This document shows, in pieces, positions 1-13,100 of a DNA stretch of 64,000 nt. A program made the position numbers and the translations under genes. Position 1 is the stretch's first letter, and every line of letters begins with the position of its first letter. Source of the DNA: Torymus aiolomorphi (Eukaryota > Arthropoda > Insecta > Hymenoptera > Torymidae); assembly GCA_036365515.1 (NCBI GenBank), contig CM070876.1, positions 175,721,478-175,785,477 on the forward strand, read 5' to 3'. The notes under the pieces were generated by a model. It searched no databases. It saw only the letters and a program-made list of their open reading frames with translations, and was not told the origin of the DNA.

Positions 1-1080
1 CTTAAAACTAATTGTATCCTGCGTCTGCAAACACCCGCGATCATTCAATAAGTTTCATTTATATTTTTAATTTCCCCGATGTGCACGACACCTTTCTAAG
101 TGTAAGCCATCAGTATCTGCCTCATGAAAAATATACAAATTGAAAGAAAAAAACTTAATTAACTTCTCGCCCCCCCCCCCCCCACTTTCATCTGTATAGC
201 CTTAAAAATCACGTCCAATATACCTGAGGTATTAATTTACATCCGCTCGCTGCGGTATGTACGCGCGCATACACACAGCGCCGAAAAGAATTAAAATATA
301 CGGCGCGCGCTTTTTCAAAGCTTTAACCATTATAAATCGCGCGGCGGCATATCCATCACGCGGTATTAATATTAAAAGCTGCCAGACGAAAAAATTCAAT
401 CAAAAGTACACTTGCGAAAGAACGATTTTCCCTCTCCTTCTTTCTCTCGCTTCTTAAATAATTGCGATAATGAATCCGACGCCGTGTTAGCTCGCGCGGC
501 GACAACATTTGAAGAGAGCGTATATATGCGCAGCGAAAAGAAAAGGAGAATATAACACATTTCACGGCCGACCTCACGAAAAGAACATGTCGTGCGCCAT
601 GCGAAAAATCTCTGTGTTTGTACACACGGACGACTTATAACACCGCGAGGCGATAACAGCGCACAATGTAAAAGTTCGCTTACTCTCTTGGCCCGGTCGT
701 GGCCCTCGAGAGGAAAAAGGAGCGTTTTAACATTCAAATTAAATTACCCCGTAAATTTAATTAAACCCCGGGCGTACCAGCGCGAAACGAAATATCCACG
801 TGAGTAACTAGTTTCGTTCGCGCTTATACGCCTGTGTATAGGACAATCGCGACGAAGTTCGCAGAGCCGATCCACCTATTTATGTCGCGAGCTCTCTCGG
901 CTCTTCTTATTATTCCCAAGAGCTTAAAACGCGCGTCGTGGCCGAAATGGCCCGGGCGTCGCTTCTTTTCTCGCTGATCTCGGGCGGGTGAGAGTACAGC
1001 GCACATTCCGTGACGAATCGAATTACAAGCAAGTAGTAGGTGCAAAATTTACATCGTGAGTTTGAACTAACGTACGTCTT
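1..1080. other. Non-coding, CpG-dense
   Basis: CpG-rich DNA with short open frames on both strands that show no domain or splice context. No gene is supported. Confidence 0.6.
168..183. repeat. Poly-C run
   Basis: About 16 consecutive C. Confidence 0.9.
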
Positions 1081-1149
1081 TGTTACGAGTGAGAACTCAC
1101 AGATAAGATAATTAAATGAAGGAGGACTCGATAAAAAATCGGGACGGCG

Positions 1150-1222
1150 TGACTCGGCAGGGAATGGAACCCCGGACCTTTCGTTTTCGCAACGAGTGCT
1201 CTGACCACTAAGCTACTGATGC
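1150..1222 (-). repeat. tRNA-like SINE head
   Basis: On the minus strand there is an A-box-like TAGCTTAGTGGTCAG (1215-1201) and a B-box-like GGGTTCCATTCC (1173-1162), spaced as in a tRNA. The anticodon arm does not fold with a proper U33 loop, so this is not a convincing tRNA gene. The segment TGTTACGAGTGAG lies at 1081-1093, beyond its 3' side, as in the copy at 4821. Confidence 0.5.
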
Positions 1223-2040
1223 TGGTGCGCATCTTTCCTCGAGTCGTCCTCATGTTGCTGCTGTATGCAACCCGATCCGCCTCGTCACGTTGTGCATACT
1301 ATGCACATGTAACAGTCTTATTTGATGATTGTTATATAATTATCGGAAAGTCGATGAATAATAATAAAAGTTTATTAGATATGGTGGATATCTATAAAAT
1401 ATAAAGGAGATAAAATCTCCTTTTTAATACTAGAAAAATAAACGAGTTGTTCCGTGGCTTCCACAAAGTAATATATTGATATGCCTTGTGTTAATTTCTA
1501 ATGTCAATAATTAACTATCTCACACTAAAATGGATATCAGCAGCAAAACTATTATAGAAAATTTAAATTCTATTGTAACAGCTTAAAGTTTAGAGCCAAC
1601 TTCAGAGCGTTATACAAAAAGTGTTGTGCGCCCAGAGAGAGATAAATCCACGATTTTTTCCCTTCTCGAGGGTAGCGAAGAAAATAATGCAAGTTGTATG
1701 CAAGTAGTTGTTGTTGCTCCACAGAACCACGGAAGAACTTACAATATGTGAGTTAAAGAATTGTCAAAGTAAAGCACATACTTTTACGGCAAAATTTGTT
1801 TCACAAATTCTTTGTATCAAATAAATAAATAAATAAATAACAAAATCCGAAATACTCATGCATTCAGGGGAAAAATATAAACGAATATAGAGTTATATAT
1901 TAGGTTTAAAGCATTTTATTAATTTTTTTTTTACTATTTTACATTACAGAAACTTTGAAAAATAAAAATACAATTTTAAAATTTTGAAACCATGTTGTAG
2001 TTTAATCGGCATCACTACCCATGGTAGAGTTGAATATTGA
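1223..2040. other. AT-rich, nothing recognised
   Basis: AT-rich with a short ATAA microsatellite near 1820. No gene or repeat boundary seen. Confidence 0.6.
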
Positions 2041-4415
2041 GTCCATTGCGTGCCAAGGTGTATACCTGAACTCTACCTACGCAAAAGAAGAATTATATTT
2101 TATAACATTGATTTTAAAAAGTTTTTTTTTCAATATAAATAAGAACATTCATGATAGATTCTAACGCATATCAAGTAAACCGAAGTAAACCTTTAATATT
2201 TGGGTTTTATAAGGTGTTTAAAAATACTACGTATTAAGAGTAACTTAAATAGGTTTTAATTAATTCAATTGACTTAATTTTTGGAGTTATAGATACATGA
2301 ACATTAATCATAGACAGTCTAGAAATATCTTATGAAAAAACTAGCAAAAAGTTATAATCTTTCCTTTTCAGAATTAAGAAAGTCATGACATACAAAATTA
2401 CATGAATATTATTAATAAACGTGTAAAAGCTGTTGCTCTAATTTTGCCGATGTATTGGTCCATGTTTGAAACAAAGACTTTTTCAAATTGAAAAACTAAA
2501 TAATTTTACATAGAATTAAAATATCTAGATACTTCGTATTTGTAATTAGGAAAATTAATATTTACCTTGTCAAATATACTTGCCAATAATGCCTGTCTTT
2601 TAGTTCGAATTAGCTGTACCTAACATTAGGAAAGTGGAAAATCTTGCAAAAATAGCGAATCGCCATTTTGTATTAGATTGCTGTTTATGCTAGTGCAAAG
2701 AAACTGATGAGATGTCAGTCTGACGGAAGCGTATATATACCCATTTTGACTAGGTCTTAACACATGAATGTGGCGTGTCATTCGCAATCAAGCTTAATAA
2801 TACCATTATATTATTGAGTTTAACCTTCCAAAAAAGACTTTATTACCACCTACTTTCATGCGAAGTGATTGGCTCTTATCACACTATGTACTACATATTG
2901 GAATTGTCCTCGGAAATATCGATAAAGTAGCATTTTCGCTTTCACCTAGAGAAAGCTTTGTAATGATAGAAATTTATATTTAGGCGTTAAAAATCATTTT
3001 TTTTATTTAACTGTTCAGGAATTGATCGTACAAAAAATGTTCAATAGGAAAAGGTTTTGTTTTAATATTATTTATAACTTTTACATTTAACATTTTTGTG
3101 TAAAGTCAAATCCTGTAAAGAAATAGCAAAGAAACGACTATTGTTGATATTTTTAGCGGTTTTTCGCTATTGTATTGTCAAATATTGTTCGTAGAAAAAA
3201 ACGTTCAATGTAAAAAAGACGTGTTTTAATTATTTTTAGCAGATGAATTTGTTGTTTTTGACTTAAAGTTAATTTTGTACACATTAAGCTTAAAAATCTG
3301 TATTTCAAATTTTTATTTGCTCTGCCATTTTTGTATTTTCCGATGGATTCGGCTCGGTAGAGAACTGTCAGTTACTTATAATTAGACGAGTATCTGCTCC
3401 AACTCCCCTTTGGATCTATAGAAATTTCGCTGAGATAATCGGATTACTTGATCACATACATACGTACAGACATACATACATCTCGGAAAATGCTTAAAAT
3501 ATACTCATTTTCGGTGAAAAATAGTTTTTATGTTGTAAATTTTCAGAATTTGAAGTGTTACAATTTTCGCCCTGACGAAAATATAAGGCTCTGCCGAGAA
3601 GTGGTCGTTCCTAAAAACGATGGCCGGATGTTATGATGTGATTGGTTTGTATGAAATAAGCGCGAGGATCCGCTAGATTTGAATTTTGAAACTCAAGTAT
3701 TTATAGAATTTCTAAATAATTAAAACTAGCTGTATTACATTTTTTCTTATGATAAAGTTATAAAGAATATGTACACAATACGCATATTTACCGCGCATAC
3801 AAAATGGGATTATTTAAAATGTTTGAAACTTAATCTCTACAAACACACAGCTTTATCATACCATTAAAAAATTCTATAATTCTAAAATGGATAAAAGAGT
3901 AAGTGACAAAAATAGTTATATTTTAGCTATTAAATTATATAATAGTTTGCCTAAAGAGCTAAAGACTTTCAATGTTTGAAAAGAATGCGAATCAACATAA
4001 TCTAAGAAAAAGAAAAAGTTTTGATGTTGTTTATGAAAGGAAACTTTCAAAGAAAGCAATAAATACTTAAGCGATATTCCGAAAAAATTAGTATTCTATA
4101 AATACTTGAGTTTCAAAATTCAAATCTAGCGGAGTCTCGCGTCTATTTCATACAGACCAATCAAATCAATCGTTAAATGCTTCATAACGTCCGGACATCG
4201 GTTTTTAAGAGTGGAAAAAAGAACTATATTATTTTTTTAAATAATATACTTGACTTAAAAAAGAAACACTATCATATTAAAATCTATCATGAATGTTCTT
4301 ATTTATAATGATAAAAGACTTTTTAAAAGAAATAATATACAATTCTTCTTTTGCGTAGGTAGAGTTCAGGTATACACCTTACCATTAATAGCCATTGCAC
4401 GCAATGGACTCCATT
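2041..4415. mobile_element. Composite inverted-repeat element
   Basis: Outer arms 2041-2161 and 4281-4415 are inverted copies sharing GTCCATTGCGTGC, AGGTGTATACCTGAACTCTA and AAGAACATTCATGATAGATT; the right arm has about 18 extra bases. A second inverted pair lies inside: 3605-3715 and 4090-4218, sharing CGCTAGATTTGAATTTTGAA. The spacing between outer and inner arms differs on the two sides (about 1.4 kb against 60 bases), so another insertion on the left is likely. No transposase frame remains. The family is not recognised. Confidence 0.55.
3888..4075 (+). pseudogene. Decayed C-terminal tail of a non-LTR reverse transcriptase (relic)
   Basis: The frame from 3888 reads SYILAIKLYNSLPKELKTF and then stops. 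The pattern LYNSLPKELK is typical of the far C-terminal region of jockey- and RTE-like reverse transcriptases, where a Leu-Tyr/Trp-Asn-x-Leu-Pro motif precedes Lys-rich helices. After the stop the DNA remains Lys-rich (RKRKSFDVVYERKLSKKAI) in the same frame, as expected of that tail. No catalytic motif is present. It lies between the inner inverted arms at 3605-3715 and 4090-4218. A chance resemblance cannot be excluded. Confidence 0.35.
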
Positions 4416-4519
4416 AGGAGTTTGTCGGTTGGCGATGTAGCTTTTGTAATAGGACATAGAGCTTCTGGCTCTTAAAAATACCCACGATGATAATAACTAT
4501 ATTTTAAATAAATGATTAC

Positions 4520-4553
4520 CTGATGAGGCTAGAAAACTAACTAGCGAAACGTT
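4520..4553 (+). ncRNA. Hammerhead-ribozyme-like core motif
   Basis: The segment has CTGATGA (4520-4526), a stem GCTAG/CTAGC (4528-4532 with 4541-4545) closed by an eight-base loop, then GAAA (4546-4549) and CGTT. This follows the hammerhead order CUGAUGA, stem II, GAAA, short stem III, NUH. One extra G (4527) sits at the base of stem II. The cleavage triplet would be GUU, and stem I is not evident. Similar minimal motifs are known in Penelope-like elements and other retroelements, so this may be a decayed copy. Confidence 0.35.
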
Positions 4554-4820
4554 GTTGCTTTTTTGAAAATGGAAAGTTAAAGTGTTTTTTTGTGTACCTG
4601 AGTTGATCCTCATCATCGTTTCTTATCATTGATAAAATATGATTTGAAAAAAAATGCGATTTTTTAAATATTTGGGAATTTTTTTCTCGGAAACTATGCA
4701 TCTGACAGAAAATCGACATAGAACATTTTCATCAAAAAATGACAGAGAATAGCCTAGAATTGTTTAAAATCAAAATATCGTATTTTTAAAATTTGTTTAT
4801 TAAAATTGTTAAACAACAAT

Positions 4821-4925
4821 TGTTACGAGTGAGCTATCGCAACATTTAATAATAAAAAGGGACGGACCTTGGGCTTGAACCAGAGCCGCCAACTCGTTAG
4901 GCAGAAACACTATCAACTAGCCACG
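4821..4925 (-). repeat. tRNA-like SINE head, second copy
   Basis: The minus strand has TGGCTAGTTGATAGTG (A-box-like, 4923-4908) and GGTTCAAGCCC (B-box-like, 4881-4871). TGTTACGAGTGAG at 4821-4833 matches the segment beside the first copy. The body differs from the first copy, so these are related only in layout and in this end motif. Confidence 0.45.
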
Positions 4926-5656
4926 GCCACCACAAACTTAATTTACTGATGCCTTAAATTAATTTTTAATCCAATAATTAATATTCTTACACCAGTATTC
5001 ATCTAGGGGAATGCGTTGTAAAATTAGATTTGACAAGTCATTCTATAAAAAATTTTGCACATTGCAAACCGGATGCAATTTTAGTCCAATCGAAAAATAA
5101 AAACATTCGTGTCAAATAATTTTAAAAGAAGAATAACATAGTTGAATTTTAAAAGGATCTGTGATTATTCATCATCAGGCCGTTCGATTTAAGACGAATA
5201 CCGTCTGAAAATTAAATTTCTATTCCAAATATCATATGAAAACTGTTTTTTTTACTGTGAGAAAGCTTCCTCTAGGATAAAGCAATATATAATTAGCGAA
5301 CATACGTATTAACACTATAAAATATCATAAAATTTATTATAAATTGTCGTGAAAAAGAAGAACACTGTCTTACACGTAGTTAGGCATGAAAAACACAAAT
5401 CCTGAACAGATAACACAAAGCAACCTATTATAAACATTTGGGAGAGATTCTCTGTTCACCTTTAGTAGAATAATTTTCTGATTATATAATGTATTTAAAA
5501 AAATAATGATTTACTATTCCATGATCTAACAAAATTTGACTTGCACATTATAATGTAATCACATTTACGTTGCAATAGGATTATTGCAAATAACGTACCA
5601 AAAATTAAAATACTATTCGTACCTACTTTTAGGCATTCCGAAAGTGTCGAATATGT

Positions 5657-5846
5657 GTTTATACCACTCTAACCTCAAAATCGCAACTTTGATATGATTT
5701 TTCGGCACTCGTGGTATAAAATACCGTTCGAAACTAGTGCGTAAGTCGATTATTTAGGTGGTGTGACTTTTTGCACGAGCGAAGCGAGTAAAAATAATCG
5801 ACAGCTAAATAATCGACTTCCTCACCCGTGTCGAAATGTACTATTT
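5657..5846 (+). mobile_element. Palindromic MITE-like repeat, copy A
   Basis: This 190-bp repeat is shared with 30808-30997 in opposite orientation. It starts GTTTATACCACT and ends near CGAAATGTACTATTTT. It contains TCGATTATTTAG repeats in inverted order around a core GCACGAGCGAAGCGAGT. It has no coding capacity. Confidence 0.7.
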
Positions 5847-8800
5847 TAGCTTGATTTTGAGTCACCTGCTGAACATTTTCAAGGAGTCTATTTCACGTGC
5901 TATCGTATTCAAAACTACCCGCCAATTTAATTTTCTGTCTTTATTATTGACAAAGATAGTACAAGGAAACATCAGTCCGCGGCATTCTGAGCTGCAAACC
6001 AGTTTTCTTGAAGAAGTTGCTCAATCATCTTTCTCTCCCCCCTCCCCTCTCTCTCATTCTCTCGCACCCCGCTATATTGCCGCAATAAGCGACCCGAATT
6101 CAAGTATACTCGGCGCGTCGAAAGGGCAATCGCAAACTGCTTCCTTGAACTTCAATCCATCTGGCCTGTAAATTGCAAATGAAGCTGGTTATTGATGTCC
6201 GATCTTTTTTTCATCTTTCATCGAGTGCTCATTCCACTATGGAATTACGCGTTCGAGAATTGTTGCTTTGCATTGCGCGATTTGTGTGATGCTTCCTCGT
6301 TATTGTACAAAGAAATTCTTTTAATAAAAAAAGCTACAAATTACGTATTCAATCGTGCGGAGCAACATTCTTGCGACTTTTTAACTCGAACTTCGAAGCG
6401 TACATTTATTTAAATAGTATTTAAGAAGTATAACTATATGGCTCACTCCTCTCGTCGTAGACATTTTCATCTCTCTCCCTTTTTGTTTTTCGCAAATTTC
6501 ATAAACACTTTAGATTACGGTCTGCATGAGTTACAAAAGTAAACAAAAACTTTGCTGATTCCACATCATCAGCCAACTCTTTTTCTGTTTCGAACAACCG
6601 ATGATTCCTTTAACGGGCCCGAAATTACAAAAATTTTGTCCCTCCAATTATTTTTATTCGGTGGTGAGGCGGACGACGACAATATGCTGCTCCCCTTCTG
6701 GACGGCCTGTTTTGCACGAGGCGCCATTTCGGCTTTTGATCTCGGATCCTGTTACGAGGCTTTTGTTGAAATTGCTGATTGCCGACGTAATTCAGCTGTC
6801 CCAATCTCTTGTAGGCTGTAATGCTGTAATCATATAGGTGGACATTTGGTTTCTTCCACTTTTTGTACGATACTTCGTTATTCGATAGACTATTGATGCT
6901 CGTATATAAGATTTACTAGAATTGTTACGGATGATTGTTTACTGAACAGTTGTATTCTTGTCTAACAAGAATTATTGCTTTAAAAATGTACTAAAATTGC
7001 TTTTATTCTGTAAATTAGGTTTCAATTATTGAAGTCTTTCATATTTATGCATTCTGATTATTTGCAGTCAAGACATATATACAAAGGAAATCCTAAGAAA
7101 ATAGTGGTTATTTATCAATGTTTCATCAATATCGCAGAAGTTTCGAAAGCAGCTTTTTCCGAGAGGGTTCATAAACAAGAATAGATATTCCAACGCTTTT
7201 TACAAATTGTACAATAAAAAACTTAAAATTTCTATATATGATGGCACTGTTTGTGCATTTAAAAACCTTATTCTGTAAAATAAGTCTTAAAATGAAATCG
7301 TCGTATACGATAACTTATGGACTGATTTGTTTTATAAAGAATATTTGGGAAAACATTTTTTATTTAGTGAATATTCACTAATTCTACGGTGGGTCAATTT
7401 TCACTAATGTTTAGTGGTTTTTTCAATAATTCAACTTTTATTGAGAGCTCGTTCGATACCTCCGAATCACCAGCAGTTACTCGCGCAATCCACAAAGCCG
7501 TAATTTCCCTGACTTCCAAACACTTCCGCGACACTCGAGCGATATCTCCTTCATAACCAGGTCCCAAAAAACCACTCCTGACGTCTCATTCCACCTATGG
7601 GGATTCGATTCGAAGCGGAACGCTGCGTATATACTTACATAAGTATATATAAGTATTCCCTCGCCCGACTTTTTCATCCTGCCGGCGAGCCACATTATAC
7701 GTCGTCGCCTCCGGGTACAGAGAGCGAAAAAAACGGTAACAACTGCGATTCCCCAAGAGAGGCGGTGAGAGAGAAAAAAAGGAGGAGCATTTTTCGCGTG
7801 ACGCGTGACGACGACGACGGCGCGAGGACGCACACTTGGCCACGCGCGCACAAAGAATATATTCTCGAGCTCGCGATGCCTCAAAAATTTCACTTCCCGC
7901 TCGTTCGCCTGATCGCTTTATTGGAGTACGCGCAGGCTCGCATTTCCCCAAAGACTATTATGAGACGCCTCTCTTTATGCATCACACGCGGCCCGATTAC
8001 GGTACGCCGTTTCCACGAGTTCTTTTTAGAGAGTATTTATTTGTTGTAATGGCGCGATCAAATCGGACTCGATAAGCATTATTAGTCGCGGACAACACGT
8101 TGACGCACGTGGGACGTGCATTTTGCGGATGGTAATGAGATCACTGATTTCATTCATTTTCCAGCCTTCGAGAGGACAGGATTTTCGTGTTTTTAAGAAA
8201 AAGATTGGTCAAATTTGATCCGGGATCATAAAATGTATACAAAGCGTAGCAAACGTGACTTGCACAAAGAAAATTTATTATACACGAAATATTCTTATAA
8301 CCCACGCCGTATAGTATACTTTTAATTTGTTTATCCGCCCACGGAGAATTGCCTTAATGATTCTCTTTAACGGCCATTGTCTCTTGTACTTGGTAAAACA
8401 ATCGGCACCATTAATTTCTCTCTTTTTTCCCAACCTTCAGCCGTTAATGTAAATTTTACTTTCTTACATATAAAATATATACACGAGTTCGCACGCGCGC
8501 ACGAGAGCGAGCGTCTTGTCAGTGTCTCGTTACTGCGCGATATAAAGTCCGACGTCACTTGACCGCGCCAAATATTTGCCTTGACTTTAGTACCATAATT
8601 CGCGGTTATTTTTGAACGCAAAACATATCGTAAAAATTACGCGGGATTTTTGTAAACGTAAGAATTCAAGGCTACGATAAAGCGCGAAATTCGGTTAAAA
8701 TTTTTATGCGCACACGTGCAGTATGCGCTATCGAAATTTTTTATAAGAAATCGGAATTATATTGAGGCCGACTTTTCCATGGGGTACGTGTCGATATCTG

Positions 8801-10076
8801 AAAAATACTCGGAATCTGATATATATTTATACTTTGATTTATATCGTTTTTTTTCTCCATCGAAGAGCGCGCGCGCATGCTAAATCGCACAATTTATAGC
8901 TTCATATCGTAAAAGTCCCATTGTGGCGTCACTCGGTAGCGATATTTCAACCGATAGAAACGTCCGTCTTTCACGACTGCAAATGCAATTGCAAACAAAA
9001 AAAAATGGAAAAACGTCGATATTATAAAAAAGGCCAGCATTACAAAAACGAAAGTATAACCACCTGCGATTCGCCGTGGAATCGGCAAAAAAGAATTTTG
9101 CGAAATTTACAATTGTTATCGGCCCTCGAATATAAAAATCCGCCGAGAACGCAAATAACAATCATCGGTGCATTATAATAACATACACTTAATATCGTAC
9201 AGTGTTCTCGTGACAAGAAATCACACTCCTTTGCCAATGTTCTCTCTCACACACTCTTTTATCCTCGCGATATAAGTATGGGAAAATCCGTAATTCTCCT
9301 TCTATCTTCATGAGAATAAAATATCAGTTCGACCTACTTCGCCATAAAGTTTTTGAGCTCCTGCGCACCAACACAGAAATTCTCCGCCGCGATTTATAAC
9401 TTAATAAACAACTCACCACTTATAGCCACACTCCCCGCACATTGAGAATCTATATTAATTCACATTCTCCCGTTGAAATAATTAAAAAGCCACCGCACCG
9501 AAGTCAAGAAACAAGGAAAAAAAGTTGTACCTACTTTTCGCAAGTAGTACAGTATACTCTACCTCCTCCAAGCGCTCGCTTATTTATATTTCCATATTCC
9601 GCTATGCTCTCTCTCGAGGGGCACGAGAAAAAAAGCTCTCTCCCTCGTATTCTACAAGGCCTCGTCTCTCGGAGCGAGCGGAAAAGTCGCCCATAAATTT
9701 CCGGGCAAAATCGCGCGGCTGCATTATTTCCCCTCCGCATGATCGTTACAATCCAATACCCCGCGCACAATGTATACATGCACAAAAGTATTACAGCCGC
9801 ACATAACCACCGCGCATTTCGGCCGCTTTGTTCGAGCGCTGACAATCGTCGTCGTCGCGAGTCTCACTCTAATTCTCCCGCATAAAGAAGACGGTTGCAG
9901 CTCGCGCTTGCGATTTTTGTCCGTGCGCACGATATTTTTCACCTCCACCTCCTCCGCGAGGATATCGAAGAAAGTTCAGCGCGAGATGCGGGCTCGATGA
10001 GGTGTATAGGTATATAGACATATTTTACGATGCAATCGCAAGCGAGCGAGCGCTGGGGCATTCGTGCATGCCGCGC

Positions 10077-10078
<2 letters not shown>
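5847..10078. other. Non-coding with CpG-rich patches
   Basis: AT-rich to about 7440, then GC/CpG-rich patches at 7440-8120 and 8850-10078. Overlapping frames on both strands (for example 7477-8049) arise from low stop density and match no family I know. Regulatory DNA is possible but cannot be shown. Confidence 0.5.

Positions 10079-10135
<57 letters not shown>
10079..10135. repeat. (GA)n microsatellite
   Basis: 57 bp of pure GA within a CpG-rich patch. Confidence 0.97.
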
Positions 10136-10138
<3 letters not shown>

Positions 10139-13100
10139 TCGACGTTTTAATGTGGGACTCGGGCATTAGCGCATGTGCGCGCAGGTGTTCCGCGTTGTGT
10201 TGCTGCGCTGATGCTGGAGAGGGAGAGAGAGATGCTCGTGTGTGGGTAGATGGGTGCGCGGAAAGGAGAGAATAGTCCGCCGATGGTGCGGTTGGCTGTG
10301 GTGGGCTGCGAGCCTGATCTATAACGTTGACCCGGTGAAGTTGAGATGGTCTTTTTGTAAAAAAGCGTATTTCTTCTTCTCTTTTTTTTGTTAATAGGAT
10401 CAGTGGGTAGAACGATTATAGATGATTTTTCGTGGCATCCTTTTTGCTGTTCTTAATGTCATGTTCATAATACGTCCAATCTAATGATCTATAGATATGT
10501 AAATATATTGATGTACCCTATATTCTATTCTTTACTAATCAAACTATTAAATGTTATTCATATTCAAATGAATGCATGCCCGTTAATAGGTTTCATTTTG
10601 AAATGTAAATGTAACTGTTAAAATCTACAGCTTACTTTTTTAGAACACAGAAAAAAGTACATGATATATGAAACTTTGGTGTTCTTTTCGGAAAGTTCGC
10701 GGAAAAAATATTGTAAACGATAAATATTGATGGAAAATAAATTTAGTAACATTTTTTATAACGATATAATGTGGTATTGAGAAAAAGGTGCATGCCGTCT
10801 TTCCACAACCCACTAATCACAGCTTCATAATTAATAAGTAGCTATCCGAAAAAATAAGAATCTCTCAAGCTAAAAAGGAACGCGTTACCACATACTTACC
10901 GCAAAACATACATACCCACAGCAAATATTGAAAACTTAACGACAAATATCTCAATCACTCATCCGAATCTTGCACACACCGCCTCCATTCATCTCCAGAT
11001 TGTAATCTTCGTAATGATTCTTTAAACAATGTAAAAATTCTCTCCAAACCGATATATTTATTCAGCCATGGACTCTTAACTTTCTTCTTCTTCGTCTCTC
11101 TCCGCTATATGGCATACCGAGCGCGCGCGCGGCGAGCAATGCAGAGTATGCACGAACGCGGCCGCGTGCACTCGCACACATACACGTATATATATGTACT
11201 GCATGCACAGGGACTTTTTGTCTATCGCGCGCGCCACGGCGCACTTCTATTGTTTCGTTTCGAATATTCTTTCCAGCGGCGAGGATCAGGGAGTGTCGAT
11301 GTGCATTAGATATTTTATGGCAACTAATAACGACCGCGTGGATGGCGGTTAATGGCGAGAATTTTTTCCTCCTTTTCTCTCTTATTTTCGTTTACAACGT
11401 CGTTGTCGATGAGAGAGAGGATTGCAATCAAATAGGGGGGTTTTCTTTGTCGTCATTAATAGATACTTGCTGTAAAATCGACGTGCACGCGGTAGGCGAG
11501 CGACGACGTTATATGGATATTAATTTATTTTGGTATTGTGTCGGGGACGGGTTCGATACGTGAGTGTGTGGATGTGGCGAAAATATAGTGATATCCATTA
11601 TGTAATTGAGAAGAATTGCTTCGTCTGGGATTATTTTCATTGGCTCTTTACTTGCATAACAATTGCATTTTATTACAGACATTTTGATAGCTTATTTATG
11701 CTTCAAGTTACCGGCAAAATTAAATGGAACATTTACTGAATTTACTAAACGAATTATTTACCAAAAATCGTTGTATATAATATATCTTAATATCAAAATA
11801 ATTCTTCATAAAACCTACTTTTAATAAGCAACAGTGATTAATCCCTTTTTAAATTTTCAATTTTCTTTATTAACAAAATATACGTTTCTACTGTCTAATC
11901 GCTAAATTTCCCAATGTTGAATTAATGAACGCTATATTTTAAAAATTTCATAATAATTGCTGTCTATCTATGCAATCAATCAAGAGTATATCAAGCTCTA
12001 AGCCCTGATTTTCAATGTTGCAACCTGGCACTTTTCGAAGTTCTAATTAACCGAGTCGGCCAGGTAATAATCACTATCTCTCTTTAAATTGATAATTAAA
12101 TAGCGTTTATTGTGTACTCAAATAATCGCCTTGTGTTCTTTTCTTTGCGGTTAATGCTGCAGTCGGGATCGATATGACAGTTAACAATCAATAATAACCC
12201 CTTTTCAAAGTAGCTTCAATTTATCTTATATAATTTAAATTCATCCAAGGATTACATCTGTTACGTTGCAATTATCGCCTTTTTCGTGGCACGTTATGCG
12301 ACCTACTGTACTTTACGCATTATCCTTATATAATTTATATAATTTTTCCTTGGAGAATAATAGAAAAATTTTGTAGCCGAGATTAGATAATTGAAATGTG
12401 TATAGCGAAGTGAAGTTTAATTTATTATACTCGTTACAAGTGAACTGGAACTAAGATAGTTTTATTCGCCGGATATTTAGCAACTGCTTTCTTTTTGGGA
12501 AACGTTATTACGTCTAATCGACATCGAAATTAATACCCAATCCCTGAACATTGGAGTTTAAATTTTTTTATTTCAAACTTGGTATACATATCTTCATTCA
12601 TTCCCACCGCATTATATACTTATTCAGAAGCTGTTGAAACAGAGTTACGCAAAAAATTTAAATTGATAGGGAGACGAAAGGTTAACACATTTATCGGCGC
12701 ATGTTCTTATGCCGATTGCTTCGCAATAATAATACACTGTTGAATCTAGTAAAATCTGTAATCGACACTCATTGTCCCTAAGGAAATGCGCATGATTTGT
12801 TCATATGTAAATGATAACATTGTGCTCTTGAATTAAACATAACACACGGTATATAAGAATTTTTGCATCGAACAATAAACATGTCACCATTAACCGCCAG
12901 AATATCGCACTTCCAGCAGCGGCAGCTATTATCACGTAAATCGCAAATTATCCATCCAATTCCAAAGAACTCAAAAACAAAGTCCTTCTCAATATTAATT
13001 TAACCGAAAAAAAAAACCCTTAATTGACGCTTAATTTATAACGTCGCGGCCAAACACGGCCCAGCACTTTGCTCATTATAATAAGTACCGCGCGCTCGTG

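Noticed and set aside
1150..1222. True tRNA gene on the minus strand
   Set aside because: Internal promoter boxes are present, but the anticodon arm lacks a proper loop with U33. Better explained as a SINE head.
9939..10275. Frames of Arg-Glu or Ser-Leu repeats
   Set aside because: Translation of GA/CT microsatellites, also at 16281 and 30398.
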